Assembly (NCBI GenBank): GCA_932294295.1
Contig: OW028579.1
Span: 2,237,285 to 2,301,284, forward strand
DNA length: 64,000 nucleotides
From: Alitta virens
Taxonomy: Eukaryota; Annelida; Polychaeta; Phyllodocida; Nereididae
Direction: 5' to 3'
A model generated the notes under the pieces. That model saw only the letters and a program-made list of their open reading frames with translations. It did no database searches and was not told the origin of the DNA. Numbering within the stretch: position 1 is the stretch's first letter; the number at the start of each line of letters is the position of its first letter. The position numbers were made by a program, and so were the translations under genes. Of this stretch, positions 23,482-36,242 are shown piece after piece.

Positions 23482-25736
23482 CAATAGTTTGTCAAAGTGC
23501 CACCTTGTGATGTGACAAAATTACATTGAAGTTGGGCTCCCTCTGGCAGTAAAGAATAACATCATTACTTGCAAAAACAACAGTTAGAGAAAAACTGTAA
23601 AATCGCTGAATTTTTCAGTTTGCTTCTGCTTAGTATAGTGTAGATTGTTCATTGACTTTAACTTAAGATGTAGTCATTACAGCCAATTTCATACAATTGG
23701 AAACTAATCCCATAGAATTGAAAACTTAACATCAGATGACGTCATGTGAATCCAGGACTCTTATTGGTTGAGAGACTGCCTTAAACCAACTGAGATCACA
23801 TGATGAACAAAATACGGAAATTACTCTTATCAGTAATAGTTTATCTGCCTTACTCATCTCAGATTAAAGAATTTATTGGAAAAGAATGGTCATAATTGTC
23901 CACTGGAGTTCAGCTTCCAAGTTTCTGAGATTGATTTCCAGGTCCATGAAATTGACTGTAGGCCTAGTGCAAAGATAATGAAGCATTTGGTATCATATTA
24001 GTGACTCTACAGTTGCTAATTATATTTATCGTGTCAACGCTGATACGATTTGGAATGCTACCTCGGGTTCTCTGAAAATGTTTGGCAAATCAGTTTAGCC
24101 ATTTTCATTTGATAATGGCATTTTTTTTTACCATTTTTAGTGTGACATTTTGAAATTGGTTAAAGATCATTAATTAATTTCAATAATTCGTACTAATAAT
24201 TTAATATCACAAACTATTATTTTCTAATGTATATCAAGTCTAGTTTTCTAAACTAAGGGAATTATGCGTTCATTCTTTGCTCTGCCTCTTCACTATTCAT
24301 TTTACAAACGACACTCTTCATACTAACATTAGGAAAAATTTCGTATTTAAGTTTTTGTCGAGGAAATTTAGCATATAGATTGCCAAAATTTTGCAGAAAG
24401 ATAGTGATCATAGTTGTTAAAATATTTGTAACTCAAACTTTAATCTAGTTTTTTCCCTGTGTCACTGATATCTATGAATTAGATGGAAGATTGTTTTTTT
24501 TCCGAGCGATTTGCTCAATTTATAACTCAGATTTTTACAAATTTATTGATCTATTAGAAAAAAAATTATAGCTCTAAATCGTGGTGTTGTATGTTCTTCA
24601 TATCATTCCAGACTATTTTCAAAGTTTTTTATGTTTCCAGTATAGTGAGAGTCCAAGAAAAATTGAAAATGGGTCTCCCGAGCGTTAGTATCAAATACAA
24701 TAGATCCATGAGCATTATTAACCTGCAGCAGATAATAAAAAGAAATGATGAAACAATTAAACTAACAATAGAATTAATAAGAAAATTTCAGTTACCAGGT
24801 TGTGAGTTGTTATTAGGCAAATCCACCACTTTGGTTATGTCACACTTGGTTACATTATTTTTGCACAAGGCCTGTACTTACCGTTTGCTATTGCAAAACT
24901 TTCACATTTCATGTAGTTTTCATGTAATTTTCATGTAATTTTCATGTAAGTCTAGACTTTTCATGACTTGATTACCAACATTTGAAATACAAATTTTACT
25001 TGTATCTTTTTATCATCAGCTTCCACATGCACAAAATTTCATTCATGTCTGACATAATAAAATACATTTCAAGTTTAACGTCCCTCTGAGTTATCACTTT
25101 GACCGTCATAACAAGAATATTCTTTTTCAAAAAAAGAACAGATACCTGGTGTTGTGTGTAGAATGCACTTAAACTGATTTCATTGCCACTAAATAAATAT
25201 CATTGCCCACAGCCCCTTTAAAACCTTTAAACCACTTCTGATGCGAGCAAGTTGATCATTGCCGCCATTTTTGTCACATGATGTAAACAAACAAGCTGTG
25301 GATTTGCCGATTTTAATAAATTAACCACATTTCAGAACAGCAGTTTCAGCATGTAAAAGTTTATTATTTCTGCTAAACAAACACTCATTTTTCAGAAGAC
25401 TAGTTAGTGTATGAAACTGATGTAATTGAAAGAGAAAAGTCGGAGCAAGAGGTTCAAAGACTTAGTCATACCTGCTTATTTATCACTCTATAAGTATCTT
25501 TTCGTTGAAAGAAAAATTATGAACAGCTGCATAGTTTGAGTTATGAAAACAGCTGTTGTAACTAAGGAAACAGTCTATTTTTAGAAACAACCACGCACAG
25601 ACTTATCAATCTAAATTAGGTTATGTGTGTCACACAAAACCTAAAATACAGCTGCAGTCGGCATACTTACCCTGGAAGTCCATTAAATTTTGGGAGTTAA
25701 AATTAATATAACTTACCAAATATTCAAGTACCTACT
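23482..25736. other. Region downstream of gene 2 to unit junction
   Basis: No gene. Same content as 10586-12840, including TGACGTCA at 23737, half MITE 1 at about 24027-24063 and the 114-bp deletion shared with unit 1. Confidence 0.5.
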
Positions 25737-25860
25737 AGCGAATTACACTATCTAATAAATTACATATTCTAAGCCTCAATAAGCTCAAATACTAATTTAT
25801 CATCCACTTGCCAATTTAATCATCCTGTGCAGCTTTTAGATAGAATTATATATACAACCA

Positions 25861-26367
25861 AGATTCAAGATTCTTTATTCTCAGACCACAAATGTGATAT
25901 GGAGCATACAATTTATACATAAATAATATAAAGTTATAAACATAAATATATACATATATAATGTACACCAGGACTAAATAATAAAACTGTTAGAGATTAT
26001 AATCAACAGTAGAGACATCTACCGGAAACTTTACAAACATGAATTCCTGAATGGATGCTGTTAAGGTAACAAATAACCAAGAACTTTTAATGATAGTGCC
26101 TGTAAATAAAGTATAATATACTTTACGACACACTAATACATATGATTGCACCAAAAGGTACCTATAAATATACAACACATACCTGTATTGCTTGACACAT
26201 AATGTCAACTAATTGCCAACAATAATAAAAGACTGCATTGAATGCAAAGTTAATTAACATAAATGTGACTAGATGTACATGTGTAAGCTATATTGTACAT
26301 AATAATACTTATATAATTGAAGCATTTTAAATTTTCTAACTGTACATGTATGAGCAAAAAAAAACCA
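25861..26367. repeat. 507-bp segment, unit 3
   Basis: Same as 12965-13471, with the retroelement-like left end and the inverted arm at the right end. Confidence 0.58.
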
Positions 26368-26386
26368 TACTCAATATTAATCCGTA

Positions 26387-26496
26387 CCCAGACAGCATTC
26401 CAAATCGGGCCAGCGTTGTTTCTATATCGGGCGCCGTCGGTACGACATCGTTTCAACATCGCGTCGACGTTGATGCGACTTGGAATGCTATCTGGG
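26387..26496. mobile_element. MITE 1, unit 3
   Basis: Same termini and TACGG flank as the unit 2 copy. Confidence 0.78.
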
Positions 26497-27224
26497 TACG
26501 GCTATTTCACGTAATGACCTTTGTATTTTTAGTGTCTCCAAATAAATTGTGTCCAGCTTTTCAGCTCTTCTTAAAATATGATGTGAAACTTAACTGTCTT
26601 ACACACCTTACAATCTTTGCTCATACATGTACAGTTTAAATGTGAATATTACAATACAATTTTACGTATAAACCAGTCATATAAATTATCGATATTATTG
26701 TGGAGGCAGAGAAAGGAAGATACCCCACCCCAGCCATAAATGAGAGGAAGATTTGAATGATTTCTCAAAGTTTCCACTGCATATTTGTCTTGCCAGGTTG
26801 AAGATTACAATCATACAGTAGGCCAATTAACATCTTCAGAAAATCTAAATTGGACTACATTTTGTTGTACAATGTTCGCTCGATTACATGGGTTACAGTT
26901 TAAAATAAACTTTTACATACTTTTAACCATCAAATATTTTGCACACATTGATAATTTAGAGTTTGTTACACTTTACACTGAGAGAATGCCACTTTGATTC
27001 AACATTTGTCCATAGTCTGTACCCTTGGCTCTATGTTGGGTGAACGTCCGCACCCTATATTTACCCAATAAGGCATTTTATCCCCTGAGAGATACTACAT
27101 AACAAAAAATATAGAGAATTATTTTACTAAATGGATTTGCATCGATTGTGCTCAAGTAGTTCTTCAATTTCTATCTGCAGTACTCCAAAAATGCTTCTAC
27201 CTCACATTTGGTAATAAGTGACCC

Positions 27225-27626
27225 TTTAAAGCTGCACTGTCTGTCAAATTTGCGAATTTGTAAGACTCAATCAAATAGTTGAAAATAACCTTTATTAATC
27301 AAGGCACACTAAATTTGTGTGAATTAATGATTTTATCAGACATTAATTACTTAAAAATGAATTATACATTGAGAGAAAATCCAGACCAAAACATTGGAAA
27401 CACAATGGAAATGACATCATCACCATTGTTCAGTATTGTGACGTCATCACTGGGTTCTTTACTTATTGAGTTTTTGATGTGGTATTTATATTATTTATTG
27501 TAAATTAAAAGTAAATTGTTGACCAAAAATGGGCATGTAATGGTGAAATATATCATGAAACAAGCAGGCAGTATTAATTTATATCATTACTTTTATGTGC
27601 AAATTTGACAGACAGTGCTCCTTTAA
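27225..27626. mobile_element. MITE 2, unit 3
   Basis: Same inverted termini as 14329-14730. Confidence 0.7.
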
Positions 27627-27639
27627 ATCATAATTCTAC

Positions 27640-27743
27640 CCCAGATAGCATTGAATTTCCAAATCGGGCCAGCATCGTTTCTACATCGTTTTGATGTCGC
27701 CGACATCGTGCCGACATCGATACGATTTGGAATGCTATCTGGG
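27640..27743. mobile_element. MITE 1 copy b, unit 3
   Basis: Orthologue of 14744-14847. Confidence 0.75.
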
Positions 27744-28316
27744 ACATACCTTCTTTTACGCAGCTGATATTAACAGAAAAAAACGTAGTTCTCAGCAAAG
27801 GATATTTGACCAATATTTACTCATTGTTGTAACATTGTTGCATATTACAATTTCTTAAGCCCTTTCTGCTACTTATGTCTTTTATGGGGTTGAAGCTATT
27901 CTGTGGTAAAGTTATTGAACTCTGCATGTGTAGCGACACATCTATGCATGTTTTGATGCTATGGCCAATACAAAGTCTGCCGTATAAAATGGTCTAATTG
28001 TAAAATAGAATATTATAAAACAATGTCAAAGAGAGGGTTAAAATTCATTTTTATAAAGCATAAAACCTTGTGCAATGGACTTTAAGATTTTTCAGCAATA
28101 TTTATTGATGTCACTTTCCTGCCATTTTTGTAAATTTTCATTCTTGCGTCTCATTGCCGTCATTCATAATGATTGTAAGTGCATCAACGTCCCTGATAGC
28201 ACACCAAAGTGAGCCAAAATTGGTCAATGGTGTCCACCATGGCCTAAATCTGATCTTATAATATTGTCACTGGGCCTACTTTGGACCAATTTGGAGTGTT
28301 ATCTAGGATGGTTTAA

Positions 28317-28612
28317 GGCAGTTGGGTGGTCTAGTGGTAAGATGCTCGCCTGCTCCTTTGAATGACCCGGGTTCAATCCCAGGCCCGAGCAACCTTTCAT
28401 GAGCATCATCCCAGCTGGCTGTCATTTGGATGAGACATTAAATTGGCGGTCCCTTGCACTCAGTGTTAATGCTGAGGCAAGTAAAAATCCCACCCATGGG
28501 GTAATGTGTAACATAGGTGGACTCCTCCTCTCTCTCACTTCATTAATCAACCCTCGATAGTGGCAAGAACTTGCATTAGACCACTGCACTTCCCATATCT
28601 ATCTATCTATCT
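28317..28612 (+). mobile_element. SINE B, unit 3
   Basis: Orthologue of 2652-2948. Confidence 0.75.
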
Positions 28613-30462
28613 TTGTAACCAGTAACTTAAGATATCAGTATACAGCTGTGTACTTTTAAAACATTTTTCTATTTCCTGTATGTTGTACGTTTTACATTCC
28701 TACATGTATATGAAATATTCAATCTTGAATTTTAATACTGCATTGTTTCATGATGTTTGATTGTTGAACATCCATGGGTTTACTGTTGAGTATGTGATAA
28801 TTTATTGTAATGTGATCTTAAGGATAATAAATAAGTTGTTTCTACTGATTGTATTATGGTTTTTGTGTTATTGTGACTAATAATTAAATGCATTTGTATA
28901 GATTTTCTTCGATGAAAGAAATTGCTTGCTTTGACAATTACTAGGTCTGAAGCTTAGCCACTGTATGTGACCAGCTGCTACAAGCAGATGTAATGATGGG
29001 ATGATAAGGTTTGGAGCTCACACCATGATACAATGTCTCCCTTCCTTTACAAAAAAGCTAAAAGAATTCCTTATTTCGAATTATGCCACTTCATGTACAA
29101 TAGCAAATTGTTATATATGTAATAAACATTGATAATCATCAGTATATAATTACTCCCTCCCCCCCCCAATCACATAGACTTCCAATTCATTCTCCCATCT
29201 TCATCATCACCATGTTTATTTAGTTTGCACAGACTTATATATGCATACAATTAGTATCCGATGCATTTTTATTTTACAATTTTTTTTTTTTCCATCCCTT
29301 TTTTTCTCCTTAATTCCCTTTTTTCCTATATTATAACGCTTTTTTTTTTCGTCATTATTCTATTACTATCATTATTATTATGAGTATTATTATTTTATTT
29401 TTTTGCTTGTATGTGCTCACGACAAGCATTTGCTTCCTGGCACATGCAGATTGATTAGTAAATTGTATATTCTTGACCACTGTGAAAAATAAACTCAAAC
29501 TCAAATATGTACCTCCAATGTAAGGCCACATGCAATCAACATTCATCTGAGATTTGGCTCATGGACAGTTGCTCAGGTGGGAATCACACCTAACACCTTC
29601 AACAGAGCTGGCCAGATGCCTCAACCGCTGGGCCACCCTGCTACTCATGCACAAATTGCAGCTCACGTAGTAGGCTTAGGCCAAATATCATTCCTAGATT
29701 TCCTAGAAGAGCTAGCCAGTGTGTTTGAAAACTTGTAGGCCTATGTCAATCACAAAAGCTGACATACAGTATCCTAGATATGCCCTGGAACATTGTCCCA
29801 CAGAGGTTGTGCAGTGTATGTTAATTATGCACCATGGGGCCACAGTATGCATGTATGCAATATATCCCTCATTTCCCTGCTGATATTGCCTAGAGTCCAC
29901 ACTTAGCAGCTTAGGTTGCTGGTGCACATTTCACATCGCAGGATGGTCTGACTTGATTGCTGGCTATCATGAATTTAGTGGTGGCCTACAGTGGATGGCC
30001 ACACTGAACATGTCTGAGGTTAAAGCGAATCACATAGGGGGCTTACATGACTGTCTAACTTATATTAGACAATTGTCATAATTCTAATGCAGTCCACCAA
30101 CTTAGTGAAAAATGACTGAGAATTCAGAATTTAGGGGTCAATCATATGCCACTTTTCTAGCCCTTTATGTGACTAATGCTTTTTTTAGGAAGTTGAAGCA
30201 AAATCACAATTTATCTTGCAGTGTTATTCTGTGATAAAGATAAAATGTCAAAGAAATGGTTAAAATTCATTTTTATAAGCATAAAACCTTGCTATCATGA
30301 ATCTAGTAGTGTCCTATAGTGGATGGCTGCACTGAAAATGACTGAGATGAAAGTGAGTCACATACGGGGTCTAACTTATATCATATTGTTACCAGAAGTC
30401 TGAGAGACTGCAGACAAATGTATCTAATTCTAGACTGCACAGCAATACAACTCGCAAAGACC
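28613..30462. other. Non-coding spacer, unit 3
   Basis: Copy of 15851-17701: poly-C, poly-T, retroelement-like tail. No gene. Confidence 0.5.
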
Positions 30463-30885
30463 TTTATGTATGTAGTTCTGAATAATGACCATTAGCTATT
30501 GTACTTTATGTATGTAGTTCTCAATACTGACCATTAGCTATTGTACTTTATGCATGTAGTTCTCAATAATGACCATTAGCTTTTGTACTTTATGTACGTA
30601 GTTCTCAATAATTACCATTAGCTATTGTACTTTATGCATGTAGTTCTCAATAATGACCATTAGCTATTGTACTTTATGTACGTAGTTCTCAATAATGACC
30701 ATTAGCTATTGTACTTTATGTATGTAGTTCTCAATAATGACCATTAGCTATTGTACTTTATGTATGTAGTTCTCAATAATGACCATTAGCTATTGTACTT
30801 TATGTATGTAGTTCACAATAATGACCATCAGCTATTGTACTTTATGTACGTAGTTCTCAATAATGACTATTAGCTATTGTACTTA
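30463..30885. repeat. 42-bp minisatellite, unit 3, about 10 copies
   Basis: Same arrangement of variant copies as units 1 and 2. Confidence 0.95.
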
Positions 30886-31279
30886 TTTTTTGAAGAAGTT
30901 TGAAATTCAATATTAGTGAACTAAGGGCTGCATCTGCAAATTGGTAACGGTGTGTCAAAAATAAAATTAGATATGCTATGTATTTTTGTTTTTAGTATCA
31001 CGAGTGACAATACATTTAATGTTCAGATGATATTATATGCTTCCACAAAGTTACTGAATTTCATTATAAGTATCCATGGAGTATAATTTCTTTATTTGTG
31101 AATTATATATTACATCTCCGAAATTTGCAGATTTTTCATTATGATCATCTTTGTTATATTTACAATTCAACTTTAAATTAATGGGTTCAGCAAATCTTGC
31201 AAAGAATGAAATTCAATGATAAATTGCACAAAGGCTTTGTACCTATAAACATACAAACATATTATTATAGAATACACAT

Positions 31280-31478
31280 GAGTGGGTGGGTGGATTAGGG
31301 CTTTATGTCCCATATTTCTGCACCTGATTGGGCTAATTAGGACAGCCAGGGACCATGGCAATGATAGAGATGATGGATGAAACAGCCATCCCACTTAGGC
31401 CCTCACTAAATATTTAACCCAGGACCCAGTGGTTGGAAGCCCAATGCCCTACCACTGACCTAAGCACCCACCCCACAC
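31280..31478 (-). mobile_element. SINE A upstream of gene 3
   Basis: Orthologue of 5623-5821, flanked by AATACACAT. Confidence 0.8.
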
Positions 31479-32811
31479 AATACACATAGCATATCAACTT
31501 GGCCTACTTCTTTGCAACACACCTGGCCTAAGTTCAGGATTTATTCTCAGGTTGGTAAGTTGCCAATAGACTTGGGGGAGCAACAGATGCAAAAATAGAC
31601 CTGTTATATGCTGCTGGTGTGTAGTTGCAGGTCATGCAGCATAGTGTGTTGACGATTAATCACAATTTGTAAACAGTGGTGTACAACTGGGAAATCAAGC
31701 TGTCGTAGAATAATTACATGCAGCTTATTATATATTAATATTTTAAAAGTTAATTATTCTAATCAAAACTGACTCCATATAAAATGAGTTTCATTATGAA
31801 GACCACCTGTTTTAGTGAGATAATAGAGAGACTATATGTACAGTTGAGTTTTATATCATGCAGTGCTAATCAAGACAGGTCTCTTACCAATGAGTTTGAA
31901 ATGAAGTTACATTCCATATATTGAATAATGATGCTTCTATTGCTTTATTGATGGGTTGTGGGATATTTATTGTTTCTCACTAACTATCATGCTGCACATA
32001 AGAATCAATCATTTATGAATTGTTGACCTAGATCATGGCTGGTCTTTGTGTTTATTACTGTTCACGTATTCTTATCGATTGAAAATTCATAAATGGATTG
32101 CAATTCCATTTTGAAGAGAAATTAGTTGGTACAGTGTGTACCTGACATTGAATAATGATGCTTCTAATTTATTGATGGGTTGTGGAATATTTATTGCTTC
32201 TCACTAGCTATCATGCTACACATGAAAATTCATAAATTGATTGCAATTCCATTTTAAAGAGAAATGAGTTGGTACAGTGTGTACCTGACAGCATATAAGT
32301 TTCTATATGCTGGAGACTTCACATACCTATAGTGCATCTTATGTACATAATTTATGCTTGCTTTTGCTTGTGTCTAAAGGGAGCAATTTTCTGTCTGCAA
32401 AGAGGATCAATAATTCAAGTGCAAGGGTGGACGAGTGCTGTGGTGTAAAAGCTTAGTATGCTGGAGAGCATCTCTAAAGTACACCACATGTTTGCATCTA
32501 ACAAACGACACCAGTGGATGTTGAGGAAGTTGCCTCTGACATGTTGTGGAAGTCAATGACACTGAGCATGCGCAGTTGCTCCATATCCAAATGCCAGTAA
32601 ACAGATGGATAGACAACTAGCTGTACATAGCAGGCAGGGTGCACAGGGTTGCAAATGCTGGTGCAGTAGGCTTATTCTATGTTTGATGCTGGAACACTCA
32701 CAATATATTGCATGCAAAGGCACCCATGCTCATGTCCTGGATTTGTAGTAGAGTTCTTATCTTCTCAGGATTATTTATTTTGAAGAAATCATTTCAAGAA
32801 GAAGCACTATA

Positions 32812-35800
32812 ATGAGAATGGATACAGAAAGGTCATATGATATAACAGCAATCCATAAAATGGCTAACACAGATGGAGTGCAAATATTAAGGAAGACAAA
32901 GACATTAATGAAGGACATCCTCAAGGTCAAAAGAGTAGCCTGCTTGTACTACAGTAAATTAAAACCATGTCCATCATTTCCTGTAGATTTTATCATCTGC
33001 ATCATGGTGTGGTTGCTGGTAATTGAAGAGCTTATCAGATCTATGTTCTTTACTGGTACTGCGGGAGGATTTGCTGTTAAACTTATGAAAATAATGCTTC
33101 ACGTGTACATCCTAAAAGACATCTTCACGATGGCACTTTTTCTGTTTCGCATTACCCCTCGTATAAATCAGTTCTACTGCGTCTGCGATGCGTATCATAC
33201 GAAATGGATTATGCAAGTAGAAAAGAGTTTGCTAAAAGAAATGCGAAGACGGCTTATTACAATATATTTGGTCCTATCTCCATTGCGCATTGCTTCGTGT
33301 CTCGTTCCTGCAATATACCCATCATTCTGCGAAACCTGGACTAACGTCTTCGTGCAAAAGACTCTCATCACAATGCGAACTTCCGGTGTCATATGTAGTG
33401 GGTTTAGGCTTTACTTTAGCTTCATAGACACCACTTCTTATGTTGTTATACTTGCTGTGACTCAGGTTATGACAAAGGAATTCACTGTGGGGACATCGGA
33501 ACTGAACCATTTTCTCAATGACAGTGAAGCTAGAGATGGCAAATCACTAAAGGACCACCGAAGAAGATATTTGGATCTTTGCGCAGTCGTACACAAATGT
33601 GACGAACTTATTGGTCCTTTGGTTCTATGCTTATGCACATTTGACATTGTGGTGCTAATCTTCCACGTAATAGGTTTTATGGATGTGCAGATTCATGGCT
33701 TGTCCAGCTATTGGCTTCGGATAATCACAATTATAGCTGTGGTGGACCGAGCAATGCACATGGGGACTCTGATCTATGCCGGGGCATCGCTTAATACCCA
33801 GGTAATGTAACAGTAATCTGCGCAATTGACAAAATGTCAGGGTGGCATAACAGATGGTGGTGGTGGATTAGGGTTTTACGTCCTGTATTTCTGTACCTGA
33901 TGGGCTAATTAGGACAGGTAGGGACCATGGCAATGAGACGAAGGATGAAACAGCCATCCAACATAGGCCCGACAGGGAATTGAACCCGGGACTCAGTGGT
34001 TGGAAGCCCAGCACGCTACCAATAAGCTAGGCCTCCACCCCAGGGTGGCATAACAGTAATTTATACAAGATGGCTTAGTTTTCTTGACGTCCTATATCAC
34101 TGGACTTCAAAACGTGACGGTGATGATAGGGTAAAAGCCTGTCTGTTGCATATATAATAGAGAATAACAGAAGATCGCCATTTATAAGTTAATTAGCCTA
34201 TTTCTATGCTCATGTAATTCGTTATTCATGTATTTAGCTGATGAACAGCTACAGGGCTGGAAATTGTTTGTTAACTATATATATATGAAAAATTAAGATT
34301 TTCACAAATTTTTTAAGAAATCAAATTTTAATGTGTTAGAAAAATTCTCTATTTTTAGTATAAGAGATAAGTTTTTTCATATGTCATCCATTGGTTAGCA
34401 GCGCGTTTTGAAAATTTCAGCACCCTGATATGGCAATATCCAAGTGTAAATAGATAAAATATTGCCAAGATGTGCTCACTTTAGTCATGCCATCGTGTTA
34501 CAGAGCTCTAATGAAGTGTTACCATATATGTATCCCAAACACGCAACAATGCTGTTTCCAACAGATAATTTCAAATAGCCCAATAGCATGCTGGAAGCAA
34601 CAAGGTCATCCAACAGAGCTATTGTAGCTAAAGGCATATACACACACGCAAACATTGAAGAATATCACAAAACTATGTAACATTCAAACATTTACCAGAG
34701 CATTATGTGTTTATACTTCTCATGGAAAACACACATAGTACATTTGGCCATGTAGATGTGGGTAAATTGAACATACACAATGAAAGATAGTACATGCTTT
34801 AGTCATAGAAACTAACAAAGAGCAATAGAAACAGTAAAAACAACTCATCAGTAAAACTACACACATAGCCAATGTCAAGCCATATAAGATACAAACTAAT
34901 TAATCAGAAATATATCACAAATTCTTTAGTATTTTTGCATAGCTCTTTTCTTTTCAAGCGTACATCTGAGAGTTAAATTTATCTTCAAGACATGAGACAA
35001 TTTGTATTTGAATTCGGTTCGACAGAGAGTAGAAAAACACTAGCCTTACTAGGCTTAAATCACCGAATGAAGTTATTCTCATGAATGGGGTAATTTTTGA
35101 GATCAACATGATAATGCTCCACCATTTCACCTTTCATTTTTATCCACAAAAATGAACAAATGTTTTAATATGGCTTCTGTAAAACACTCAGATTTTTTAC
35201 CCACAGCTTATCGTTTCCTGGGACTTGAAAAGATATTTAACAGACATAGTTACTCTCTCTTTATTAATATAGCTTTTTCTAAACTTCATCTCATGCATCT
35301 CATTCCTCAAATCTTTTCATGTAACTAGTGGTCTCAAAATAACTTTAAATTAAGTTCTGAGACCACCTGTCATCATTATTGTTGTAAATAACTTGTATTT
35401 GTCAATGATAATAATAAAGAATATCAGAATCTCATATAACAAAATATATAAAAGTAGTAATTGAACACATAGTCTTTTATTAAGCTCTACAAGTGTATGT
35501 TTCTTATTTAATTAATTTACTGACTATTTACCATTTCTGCTCTCCACTGCTGAAATACCCCATAATTTTGTTTTCTTGATCCAGGCACTGAAAGTAAAGT
35601 CTCTGCTCATATCCATGGACATCAGCAAATTTAGCCAGGAAGACTTTCAAGAAGCCTATTTCTTCCTACAGAAAGTCAATAACGAACATGTTGGCTTGAC
35701 AGCTTGGGGCTTGTTTAATATCAACAAGTCTTTCATTGTCACTGTAAGTTAATCAGCGGTTTTTACTTTATCGAAGATTTTTTCTTGACATTAATTATGA

Positions 35801-36242
35801 ATTTCGTCAAAATGGTATTTTGTGCCTTCTTTAAACATGGCCAAATGTGCCACGTGCATTTTCCATGAGAAGGATAAACGCATGGAAAACGCATGGTTTT
35901 TAGCTAATTATAATGAGGCAAAAACGCATGGAAAACGCATGTGGCACAATTGGCCATGTAGTCTGTTTCCTAGGTATCTCAAGTTATCTCAACCAAACTC
36001 GGATTACAATTTCCTTTCTCTGTGCTGAAAAAGGCAATGAGTGTCATATAGGAAAGATTTTGTTCTTCTATCTTTCGCAGGTCGTTTCGCTCGGTGTGAC
36101 CTACACTATCATTCTGATTAGATTTGTGTTGATGATGGGAGATGGAGAGGCAAGAATGAGCACCACATTTGATCCAGCACTGAACACCTCGTTATCGACA
36201 TTATCCAATGCTCTGTTTTCTACTGCTCAACCTACAGTATGA
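32812..36242 (+). CDS. Gr-like seven-transmembrane receptor, gene 3
   Basis: Exons 32812-33801, 35585-35743 and 36081-36242, all phase 0; 436 codons. The product equals genes 1 and 2 in exons 1 and 3. Introns match gene 2 base for base where compared, including the GTAAGTTAATCAGCGG start of intron 2, so genes 2 and 3 are the youngest pair. TM7 motif TYTIILIRF at 390-398. No disabling change was seen. Function is assigned only at superfamily level (Gr-like chemoreceptor or channel at the plasma membrane). Confidence 0.87.
33854..34040 (-). mobile_element. SINE A in intron 1 of gene 3
   Basis: Same insertion and same 16-bp target-site duplication as in genes 1 and 2. Confidence 0.88.
35835..35961. 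mobile_element. MITE 3, internally deleted, intron 2 of gene 3
   Basis: Same shortened form as in gene 2. Confidence 0.78.

Larger units (their letters stand above)
12841..25736 (+). repeat. Tandem array unit 2
   Basis: It starts with the gene 0 relic AGCGAATTACACTATCTAA (12841-12859), in which the original stop is kept but no exon precedes it. It differs from unit 1 by the 507-bp and 707-bp segments that unit 1 lacks. Over long stretches it is nearly base-identical to unit 1 from about 4 kb into the unit and to unit 3 in its left half. Confidence 0.92.
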